From Plasmodiophora brassicae (taxonomy: Eukaryota; Endomyxa: Phytomyxea; Phytomyxea; Plasmodiophorida): DNA of 64,000 nt. Where the stretch lies: NCBI GenBank assembly GCA_036867785.1, contig CP145411.1, positions 248,001 to 312,000 of the forward strand, written 5' to 3'. The position numbers were made by a program, and so were the translations under genes. The notes beneath the pieces were generated by a model. It ran no database searches and was not told where the DNA came from. It was given only the letters and a program-made list of their open reading frames with translations. This document shows positions 55,462 through 64,000 of the stretch, in pieces (the first letter of the stretch is position 1; every line of letters starts with the position of its first letter).

Positions 55462-55494
55462 GCGACGCAATTGTGTCGCAAAAACGGTAAAGGG
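55462..55494 (-). repeat. Right terminal inverted repeat
   Basis: Reads GCGACGCAATTGTGTCGC then TAAAGGG on the plus strand, the inverse of the left end. It ends only 91 bp from the stop codon of the PPR gene. Confidence 0.65.
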
Positions 55495-55584
55495 TACCCC
55501 GAGAAGCGGGGGCTCTTCTCCATGGGCATTCCCCGGTGGGAGAACCACCGTTGCCGTTTCTTCTCGAACGACTCGCTGGACGAT

Positions 55585-57861
55585 TCACTTCCTGCAGGTG
55601 GTTTGGGTGTCCTCGTTCGAATTTAGCAGGGTTAGCACTCTGTTCATAGCCGTCTCGGCCTCAAACGAAGATGTTTCGGGATTTACCGTGCCGCCTGCAA
55701 CGACTGACGGCGTCATAAACGAGCTGTGTAGCGCCACTTCATGGTTTAATACTAAAGTCGGCCCTCCCCCGTCACTACGCATGTAAAACCATTGAATCTG
55801 AACCTGGTTGGTCTTTCCAAGCATCGTCGGGCACCCCTGGCGGCGACAGTGCGGTCGCTGGCTTCGACAGTAAGAATTCCAGAGCCTTGACGCCGCATGG
55901 TCGCCTAACGACGCTCATTCCCCATTTTCGTAACTTCTCGGTCGTGTCTGGATCGGGGTTCCACCAGGAACTGTTCCGTATCCGATCCAGTTCCGCCTTT
56001 TCGGGGGCGATGATCGCTCGGATATGCTCGCGGATCATTGCTCGGCAGCAGTAGTAATCCGGAAGAACTTGATGCAGGTCTTTGAACGACTCGATGACAG
56101 AGAACGCTCCATCAACCATCCGCCCAGAAATGTAGACGTGGACGAGCGCCGCCAGCGTTTTGCTTGTCAATGGAAGATCGTACCTGACGGACGTGTCAAA
56201 GACCGGCACGATAGACTCGACAAGCAACCTCAGTACCGGATCTGCATGGCCTCCACCATTTCCTCAGCGAGACGAGCGCGGTCTTGAAGCGTCAGGAACT
56301 GAGGTTGCCCGGGAGGCGCAGAAACGTGAAGCTGATATGGGCCCGGCGTAGTCTTCTGGGATCGGGTTATCGCTCCCAAAAACTGATGGAATATGTTCTA
56401 TGGAACAATCAGGCCAGACATTGACGGCAGAGTAATCAACGACAGACCTGAAGCAGCACCTTGTCGTCTATTGGATGGGCGGACATCGACGCCAGAACTT
56501 GTAGTGCCATGTCGAGATTTCCAAGACGAGCACACGCCACCATGACTGACGAAAATGTGTACGGTGTCGGAACGATCGTCGCGTCATTCCGCATGCGCTC
56601 GTAGAGATCGATCGCGTACTGCCGGGAGTGCCCCGACTTTGCAGCTGCATGGATAAGCATGTTGTACTGCAATGCTCCAACCTTGTAGCCCTGGATTGCG
56701 TATGGCTGAGAGTTTGCAAGCGCAGGACCGTGTCGAGGTGACCATACCACTTGCATATACTCTTCAAATAGAACAACGGCTTTGGCGACCATTCGGCATT
56801 GACCCGCAACGTGCATCACGCGCGTGTACAGCGCTTGCGAGACTATTCCGACATTGCACCTGTATTCCGTGAACTGAAGCCGAATGAGAACACGTAATGA
56901 ACAATCTGTGGTGGCGCGCCATCATACTGTGTCCCACGCGCGTGTGAGCTGATTGTTCCGCGAACAAGCCATGACAGCGCGCTCAAGTGCAATCTGAAGT
57001 TGACGTTAGCGTGGTGGAACGGGATGGGTGCGGCCATGAGATCACCTACGCTGCTGATCGCGATGCCGCCCTGCCTCATGTGGTCGAGCAGCTGAACGGC
57101 ATGGTCGGCCTGCGCGGCCGCCGCACAGACCTTCAGCATCGCAGGGTACACATGACGTGACGACTTCTGCGCAGGTCCCATCTGGCTCCAGATCCGACAG
57201 GCAACCTCGTACCAAGGTTCTGTGCAAATAGGGTAAGCGGGTACGGAAACGTCTCCTGACAGAACCCGAGACATTACGCTGCTTCTGAAGGTAATCGTCG
57301 GTTGCTTCTGCCGTCCTACTGTCCTCGAACACGACAAGGCCATTCAGGACGGCAGCGTACGCTAGATCGTTCGGCTCCAGCCCTTTGGCTTTCATGGCCT
57401 CGAACGTCTGCAGTGTTTTGCCCGGATTGCCACGAGCGCTGTAGAACTTCAGCAGCAACGTGTACGTCTTGACGTTGTGCCCGCCTTCCATTATCTTGGC
57501 GACCTCTTCGCGTTCGTCGCCCAAGCGTCGGCGATCCCAGATCGACCGCGTGGTGGTCACCCTTTTCACGTGCTGGTCCCTGAGAGCGCCCAGAGGGTCA
57601 TACGCCTTCTGCTTCGTATTGAAGATGATCTGACTGCGATGTTGTGTAACTCCATCTACGGGAACCCTGTCAGGTCTCGCGACACGCCGCAGTCGTGCAC
57701 AGCCCGGTACCGGGGACTTCGCCATCCGACCTGCGCCTCGGTCGCACGCGCGTGTTTTCCACTCTCGGCATTGCCAGCTGCTCCACATTGAAGTCGAACG
57801 TGCGTGGCACGACGCGCGCCAGAGCCGAGAGGCGGCGCCCCGCATGCGGAAACGACAACAT
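55585..57861 (-). CDS. Mitochondrial PPR protein
   Basis: Eight exons, introns 57634-57685, 57220-57265, 56995-57050, 56874-56927, 56398-56447, 56184-56236 and 55752-55803; 637 residues. Start at 57861 gives an Arg-rich presequence (MLSFPHAGRRLSALARVVPR). The body consists of pentatricopeptide-type helical pairs: NVKTYTLLLKFYSARGNPGK with TLQTFEAMKAKGLEPNDLAY, ALERAVMACSRNNQLTRAWD, LQYNMLIHAAAKSGHSRQYA and TFSSVMVACARLGNLDMALQ. PPR proteins bind organellar RNA and act in processing, stability or translation. Target RNA unknown. The last exon (VLNHEVALHSSF ... TCRK) was added because a 52-bp GT-AG intron keeps the frame; otherwise the stop is at 55775. Confidence 0.85.
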
Positions 57862-57947
57862 GGCGACGTCGACTGAGGGGGGAGCCGGAGCCCGCGCACC
57901 CGCACCACCAGTGCAGTCCGCACCCCGGGTTTACGTTACGTGCCGCG

Positions 57948-57999
57948 CAGCAGCAGCAGCAGCACCTGCAGCAGTCCGCGACTGCGGGGGGGGGGGGGG
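57948..57999. repeat. CAG run and 14-base poly-G
   Basis: Five CAG triplets at about 57948-57962 and a run of 14 G at 57986-57999 in the 200-bp gap upstream of the PPR gene. Both are slippage-prone. Confidence 0.85.
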
Positions 58000-58061
58000 C
58001 GCGGCGAGGACTTCGCTGATGGTGATGACGATGTTTTCATTACAGTCCAGGATGATTGCGC

Positions 58062-59199
58062 TCATTTGATCTGGGCGTTGCGCAGGGTATCGACGGTGAC
58101 AGGGCCGGCCGACGTCGTGAACGGGACGCCGGCGCAGGTGGCGACGGCGCTATCGTTCGTCTTCAGGAGTTTCCAGAGCTTGTCGAGCTTGCGCTTCTTG
58201 AGGACAGCCTCCGGCGCTATGCCGTCCGTGCCAGCGAATGCGACCTTTTCGCCGACCTGGGCGTTGGAAGGAGGGCGGAGGGGTTCGATGGTGGAACGGT
58301 CGGCGTTGGATGCGCACAAGACGAGGCCGGAAGAAGCGGTGCCCTTGATCTCGCATGGTTCTATGTTTACCAGAACGCACACCAGACGCTGGCGCATGCC
58401 CTCAATCGGGACATGCTTTGCCAGTCCAGACACAACCTGTCTTGGCCCAGTGCTTTCGCCCAAGTCGATCTTCTCGACGTAGAGCCGCTCGTCGGTGTCG
58501 TGCCCTATAGCAACGTTAGTCTGATCGAGGACATACCAACGAGTTGATGACCTGCAACTTCCACGACCCGGCCAACCCGAATATCGAAGACGGCAGCATC
58601 GTTCGACGTCGCTACCTCAGGAGCTTTCGCCTTCTTCTGTTTCTTGTCCTTTGCATTCGTCGGTGCTTCAATAACAGTCTTAATCGCGACTGATCACCAC
58701 AGAGCGTCACAATTCGTTCCCAAGCATGAAGTCGGACACTCACTCATCGGAAAGTGCGGCGAAGCACATCGAATATGCTGAACGTGATTGAACCAGCGCA
58801 GGAGGCAGCTCAGATCAAGCAAAGCCTTGTCCTTAATCTCAGGGATCTCCTTGTACAATATCCCAAATACAAGCAGGTCCGTCTGAGACAGCGTTTTCCT
58901 GTGTTGCGATGTTAATAGAGCACAACTGCCGGGGGCTGTTCAACGAACCCTTCGAGAAAAGTTCTAGTGAGCAAGTAATCATCGAGTTTGTTGAACTCGT
59001 GCGCCGCCGCCATTGCAATGAGCTTGCTGTCGCCGCCAAGGTGGTTCACGATCGACGGGAACCCGTCGTACACTTGGCCGTTAATGCGCAGAACAACCCC
59101 TTCCGCTGTTGCGTCTTCGAATGCCGACTGCGGCAATGCTGACAGGACTGACAGCGTGTACTGATCATTCAGGTCACCAACGACAACGGTAGATGCCAT
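58062..59199 (-). CDS. Arc1/AIMP1-like tRNA-binding cofactor (EMAP-II domain)
   Basis: Four exons, introns 58883-58926, 58690-58743 and 58505-58551; 330 residues. The N-terminal about 140 residues are GST-like (MASTVVVGDLNDQYTLSVLS; TRTFLEGFVEQPPATDLLVF; LSCLLRWFNHVQHIR). A Lys-rich linker (AKDKKQKKAKAPEV) leads into a C-terminal EMAP-II OB-fold: FDIRVGRVVEVAGHDTDERL, YVEKIDLGESTGPRQVVSGL, SSGLVLCASNADRSTIEPL, KTNDSAVATCAGVPF and NAQIK at the end. This architecture is that of yeast Arc1p and related multisynthetase scaffolds that bind tRNA and deliver it to MetRS/GluRS. There is no catalytic synthetase domain, so it is a cofactor. Confidence 0.9.
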
Positions 59200-59326
59200 T
59201 GTTGGCGACGGCCTGCGTTTCGCTGTCGGCTATCGCTAACGTTACCGTACGGACTCCGCAAGGTATACCTTATGAAGGACGCCAGACATTGGGAGATTCG
59301 GAGAAATGAAAAGGATATTCGTGCTT

Positions 59327-60286
59327 TCAACGTGGTACGGATTTTAATGGCACAGGCCATGGGAGGCGGTAGTCGAGGTCAAGGTGGGTTTCGAGCTGTG
59401 GAGAATCTGCGGGCATCTGTGCCCATAGGAGTTTCCAGGAAGTGGGTTGGTCGCGAAGCAGGGCGTGGACTGCTCCCCAGGTTATGGCGATGAGGTTCTC
59501 GTGGAGGTTGCCCAGGAGGACTTGGCCGACGCAGTCACCTGGAAGTTCGGGTAGGTGGATCCACTGGAACTTGTCGTTAACGAGGGCCATTTTCCAGATG
59601 GTTGATACCTTGCTGTCGTCAACACTTTCTACCTTGGTGAAAATCACGTTATCTTGCCAAACTGTCAGGCTGTGCGAGTCGAACAGCTTCAAACCAGGCG
59701 GCGGCGGAAGGTCGGTCCACGTGCATGTTTCGAGGTTGATGCCACGGAACCGATGCGTAACCTTGTCATCAATTGCCCTAATGCCGAACAAGATGAATCC
59801 ACGAAAACGCATTGCATGCACGGGAACAATCGGGAAGTGCTGGGCGTCGTTGAACGCATCAGGACCCAGTTGAGTAACAACGCCGTCGTCGCTAACTCGA
59901 ATTAGGTGGAGCAAGTAATGAACCTTTGACCGGTCCGCGCGGCCGAACGCGATGTATAGCGCGGCGCCAATCCTCGCAAATACGACTGTTCGAAGAAACG
60001 AATTGACGTGTTCCTCGTACACTTCGCTGGGTGAACCACTTCGGAAATGCTCATAAAGGTACCTGACGAGGGGGCCAACGTCGCGAAGCAACAACTGTTT
60101 CTGGAACAGTCTCGTAAAGAGAACATCTCGCGCGAAGTCATCGATTGGAGCGACAATGCGAACTTCCATGTCATTTCTGATGGACCGCGATGTTAGCCAC
60201 CGGCACGAAACGCTATCAAAGAAACGATCCCGGCCGCCCCAGTTGAAGAACAGAACGTCGCGGTTATCCATTAATGGTAGCGTCAT
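59327..60286 (-). CDS. Hypothetical protein, orphan
   Basis: Single exon, 319 residues from the ATG at 60286. I do not recognise it. It is a soluble-looking alpha/beta protein with regularly spaced beta-strand segments and Trp residues (GINLETCTWTDLPPPPGLKL, DKFQWIHLPELPG, ITWGAVHALLRDQPTSWKLL), which recall kelch/beta-propeller blades, but the canonical GG...Y...W pattern is incomplete. No signal peptide, membrane segment or motif with a known catalytic role is seen. Codon use resembles neighbours. It ends 126 bp upstream... of nothing but a short gap to the Arc1-like gene start, both on the minus strand. Confidence 0.6.
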   Translation of the reverse strand: MTLPLMDNRDVLFFNWGGRDRFFDSVSCRWLTSRSIRNDMEVRIVAPIDDFARDVLFTRLFQKQLLLRDVGPLVRYLYEHFRSGSPSEVYEEHVNSFLRTVVFARIGAALYIAFGRADRSKVHYLLHLIRVSDDGVVTQLGPDAFNDAQHFPIVPVHAMRFRGFILFGIRAIDDKVTHRFRGINLETCTWTDLPPPPGLKLFDSHSLTVWQDNVIFTKVESVDDSKVSTIWKMALVNDKFQWIHLPELPGDCVGQVLLGNLHENLIAITWGAVHALLRDQPTSWKLLWAQMPADSPQLETHLDLDYRLPWPVPLKSVPR

Positions 60287-61591
60287 TCTGCACCATTGCC
60301 GGTTAACTCCTACAATATGGATGCCAGTATCACGTGGTTGTATAAGGGCTAAACTAATGGACGACTCTTACGGGCGATTCTCGACAAGTCCACAGAAATG
60401 CCAAGGAACGCAAGAACATGCCGGCCCTGTACCCGCATGACTGTATCCAGGCTGCAAGAACAACGCGTCCCCAACCGCAACCGCTTTCGTGGTAGAAAGA
60501 CGCCACATGAACCATTGGTCCGGAACGAATCACTGGTTACGGATACGGCAGCAGTCGAACATGGCTTCCAGTGGCAGCGTGTGCACGCATCATCATCGAC
60601 CCGCCGACGCCGACTCGTAGTCATCTGCGGCCACGGCGGCTGTAAATGACCGTTCGCCCGCGTTCGGAGTCATGATGACGCAGTCCGGCTCCCAAAATGA
60701 TTTTAGCGAGGCTTCGATTTCTGGTCAAAAAAATCCAACAGAAATCACCTTCTCTGTGCTCCGGGTGACACTCCAGACAGGTTGATCGTGCAGCCAGATC
60801 GGTCCTGAAACTCTTCAATGGAATTGTAGAACATCACTCTGGGTCAGTTTTTACAAGCCATTGATGACATGCAGATGCGCGCGTTGCCGATCGCCGTTGG
60901 TTGAATGCTGCGGATAAGGAATGACTGGCAAGCCTGGACGGCAAGTCCCGCTGCACTGCGCGGATCCCTAGCCTGCCGTTTTATAGCCAGGACCATGCGG
61001 CTGTATCATCTGGCTTATCTCTACCAGCACAGATCAGTGGATGATGTTAAGGATATATGTAATCATGTCGCCAACGGAGCCGGTGGCCGGTGCATCGCAC
61101 TTCAACGCCGCACAATGGTACATACAGAGTATAGGTGGGTGGAGGTGTCGGTTGCCTCCCGATCGACCCCAAGTCGATGTCGCAAAGCTGCGACGGATGA
61201 ATATTGTCTGAATGGCAACCCGACCGGCCGGAGAATATCTGAAACCGGACCAAGGTGATGTTAGTAGTACCTAGCAGGTAGGGATCCGTTCCAGTTGCAT
61301 ACCAGGCGATTGTGCGACAATGGAGACTGTGCTACCGATGAATGCAGTGGCGAATGGGCTCGTGAGAATGCAGACGCCCAAGCTGCAATCAAGCCCAACG
61401 GCTGCCGGCGCGGAATTGTGCTTGCACGCGCAAGTATTCGGCCCTGCCCGCGCCATGGGTGGCACCAAAGCGGTCGCACGACGTCGGGTCATCGGCGCGT
61501 GCGCGCTGAGCTCGAAGTGGGAAGGGGCCTTCGCGTAGATGTACCTGGCTCGGACCGTCTGAAGCTGCAGCGCCGTCGGGGGACTCCGTAG
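60287..61591. other. Divergent intergenic interval, nothing recognised
   Basis: A 1.3-kb gap between the orphan gene (minus) and PreP (plus). No protein-like frame, transposon end or RNA gene was identified. Promoters of both flanking genes should lie at its two ends. Confidence 0.5.
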
Positions 61592-64000
61592 ATGATGTTG
61601 CGTCGAGGATTGGCGACATCGGCGTCTCTGGCGCGGGGCGCCGCTCGGCGTCCACTGCCTGTCAAGGTCGGCGACCTGATCGAAGGGTTCCGCGTCAATG
61701 CGATCGACCCGGTGCCACCGTACGACATGCACATGTTGCAGGTTGGAATGTTCGTTGCGGAATGTGAACCGCAGCGTGCTGATGTTGCCCCCAGATGGTG
61801 CATGAGCGGACAGGTGCAGAGTACGTCCATATCGATACGGCCGACACCAACAATACGTTCGCCGTCATCTTTCGTACGCCGCCAACCTCAGACAATGGTA
61901 AGTGCGTCATGATCGACGATTGCTGGTTACGTTCTCCTGATGCGTGGCGATAGGTGTCGCCCATATCCTCGAGCACACCGCGCTTTGCGGCTCGAAGCAA
62001 TTCCCAGTGCGCGATCCGTTCTTCCACATGCTTCGACGGTCCCTTCAGAATTTCATGAACGCGCTGACTGGCCCGGATTACACAATGTAGTGATGACGTT
62101 GCCGGTGACGTTGCCGGAGAACGTTCTGACGGTGACGCTCGCGCGCAGGTATCCGTTCTCGACTTCGCACGTCGAAGATTTCGGCAACCTTCTCAGCGTG
62201 TACTGTGACGCCGTTTTTAATCCGCTTCTGACATACAACGACTTTCGACAGGAAGGTCTGTCTGCGTACAGCTGTTTGCGGTACATCGTTCTGTACTTAG
62301 GCACATGCAATGAACAGGGCACCGTCTGGAACACGAAATCTGGCACAGCCCGGAGTCGCCAGTTCAGATCAAGGGTATCGTGTACAACGAGATGAAAGGG
62401 GCTATGTCCGATCCAGGTGCCTTCTGCTATGCCATGTGAACAACAGTATCTGATGTACGCGGCTCTAGCATCCGTCTTGCATCAGGAACTATGTTCCCGA
62501 ATGTTCCCCCATTCGGCTTACCGATTCAATTCCGGTGGCGAACCGCATGCAATTACGTCCTTAACGCATGAAGAGTTAGTCGAGTTCCACCGGCGACATT
62601 ACCACCCCAGCAACGCCCGCTTCTTTTCGTAATGTCGCATGGCCCTCGTCCATATCCGCCGCTTATTGTGTCAATAGGTACGGCGACCTTCCTCCTCAGC
62701 TGCGGTACCTCAACGAAACCGTTCTATCGCGGTTCGAACGATGTGACGTAAACACGGAAGTTAGCTTGCAGTTCCCGTTCGACAAGGCCCCTGCTCCTTA
62801 CCGTTTCAAGGGTCCACCGGATTCAATGGTTCAGTACTGATATAGCGGACCCTACTAGCTTGCAGAGCGACTGAATAATGTGTCCATCCAGGTCATTGAC
62901 CCACAGAAGCAGACTACTGTCACCAAGTCGTTCCTCTGCATGGACATCCCGTCAGCAGATCCGGTTGACGTGACCGCCTTTTCATTGATATCTAATCTCC
63001 TGCTTCACGGATCTGATTCTCCAATGCACCGGGCGTTGATAGCACCCAACATCGGCTCCGGGTTCTCCTCAGTAACGGGCTTGATGCCAATGCGGCAGTT
63101 AGTCTGGTCGGTTGGCTTGCAAGGCGTTGCCTCTAGTGATGTCGACAAGGTTGCCGATATCATCAGGTCGACCATACGCGATTGTATGCTGAGCGGATTT
63201 GAGTCTAAGCGCGTAGACGCGATTCTTCACCGATATCGTCTGAGCCAACAGGAAATTCGGACGCAGTTTGGCCTCAACATTTTAAATCGAGTTATGCCAC
63301 GATGGCTTCACGGAAAGCCACCACTTCCTGCTATGCAGCTAGAAGCCCATCTGAAGGAGATTTCGACTCGAATGTCCCGTGGTCCATATCTGGAACAGCT
63401 TATGCGACGGCATCTCTTCGATAACAGTGAGAACCGGTGCTCTTTATGTCGATACGCTATCTGATGTCTGCTGAAGCTCACCAGCTTACTCTGGTGATGG
63501 AGGCGGACCCCGACTATATCTCCAACAAGATTGCCGCTGAGGACGAGAAGTTGAAGAGCACGCCGATCCCTGAACACATTGTGGAAGAAGCGCAAGCACT
63601 TGGGGAGGCGCAGGAGAAACCACAGGATACGCGCTGTTTACCGACATTGCATACCTCTGACATTCCTCCTGAGAACCCAAATGAGTGCACCGATATTACT
63701 GTCGACGTCCCTCGCCGTCGGAAATGTGAATGCTGGCATACGCCACGCTGGGCCTCACAGTATGTGTATAGGAGATATCAAATCCTTCTTTGTCCATCAG
63801 CCTACGAATGGCCTGGTTTACACAGACCTGCTGTTCGAGACTGAGAACGTCCCTACCCACCTGCGCCATCTGCTTCCTCTCTTCTGCAGGTGAGCCTGCG
63901 TTGAAGTCTGATATGGCCATTCCTTATTCATTTGGCACAGCGTCGTGGCTTCCCTGGGTGCTGCTGGGAAATCGTATGAGGAAATGTCCCATCTTCGATC
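61592..64000 (+). CDS. PITRM1: Mitochondrial presequence protease PreP (M16C), 3' end beyond window
   Basis: Eleven exons seen; introns 61742-61794, 61898-61953, 62087-62148, 62256-62317, 62417-62468, 62629-62677, 62829-62891, 63427-63476, 63717-63771 and 63890-63940. Exon lengths agree with the phases throughout. Start [20 protein letters not shown] is a mitochondrial presequence. [15 protein letters not shown] follows, then the inverted zinc motif HILEH in [20 protein letters not shown] at about 88-92, [51 protein letters not shown] and [14 protein letters not shown]. The enzyme degrades cleaved targeting peptides in the matrix. The frame is open at the right edge ([15 protein letters not shown]). 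One intron uses an AAG acceptor. Confidence 0.96.

Larger units (their letters stand above)
53723..55494. mobile_element. Degenerate piggyBac-like DNA transposon
   Basis: The left end reads TTAA (53719-53722) then CCCTTTA, and after a short spacer TTTTCGACGCAATCGTGTCGC up to 53761. The right end, read on the minus strand from 55494, also begins CCCTTTA and continues to TTTTTGCGACACAATTGCGT (through 55462). These are imperfect inverted terminal repeats of about 35 bp. A third copy of the inner motif lies at 53913-53928 as a subterminal repeat. Inside, minus-strand transposase-like coding is present (separate entry). The right flank shows TACC rather than TTAA, so the end is either eroded or mis-set. 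About 1.8 kb is too short for a complete piggyBac gene; the element is probably inactive. Confidence 0.6.

Noticed and set aside
1-64000. CRISPR arrays, rRNA or tRNA genes, bacterial operons
   Set aside because: No direct-repeat/spacer pattern, no rRNA-like stretch and no cloverleaf with box A/B was recognised; ubiquitous spliceosomal introns show a eukaryotic nuclear sequence.

Overview
This is a gene-dense, GC-rich nuclear window from a unicellular eukaryote. Almost every gene is broken by short introns (about 45-65 bp, GT...AG with a few variants) that I could place by conserved protein sequence and reading-frame bookkeeping; in nearly all models the summed exons give a whole number of codons and a protein of the expected family length. 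Housekeeping genes are packed head to tail with gaps of 12-300 bp. Two ciliary transition-zone proteins (TMEM231 and MKS1) show that the organism builds a flagellum. Signal-peptide ankyrin proteins, a CAP protein, a membrane-anchored GH17 beta-1,3-glucanase, small secreted peptides and an SLC19 vitamin transporter suggest a zoosporic parasite. My best guess is a plasmodiophorid (Rhizaria, Plasmodiophora-like); this is inference, not proof.

Layout. 0-3 kb: a left-truncated hypothetical gene and a frame-broken coding remnant. 3-12.4 kb: secreted ankyrin, GST-kappa, GH17, alpha-COP, START protein, CAP protein, Spg1/Tem1 GTPase. 12.8-20 kb: LCMT, a secreted/GPI-like protein, Maf1, TMEM231, a Pro/Thr-rich secreted protein, PCMT. 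20.5-30.3 kb: SLC19 carrier, LSm6, proteasome beta-6, a PH-domain protein, and a large RRM + zf-C3H1 + HAT-like nuclear RNA protein. 31.8-43.2 kb: zinc-ribbon protein, CCT-zeta, secreted protein, UAP1, TIM50, Nup96, a tiny secreted peptide. 43.8-53.4 kb: Ste24, Rpt1, GPDH, MKS1, mL41, and a large secreted ankyrin protein. 53.7-55.5 kb: a degenerate piggyBac-like DNA transposon with inverted terminal repeats. 55.6-64 kb: PPR protein, Arc1/AIMP1-like tRNA-binding cofactor, an orphan protein, and mitochondrial presequence protease running off the right edge.

Functionally, the window is mostly core machinery: proteostasis (proteasome beta-6, Rpt1, CCT-zeta), mitochondrial import and presequence turnover (TIM50, PreP), vesicle traffic, nuclear pore and RNA biology, and flagellum gating. 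A second layer consists of secreted or surface proteins that may act at a host interface. No CRISPR array, rRNA or tRNA gene was recognised.
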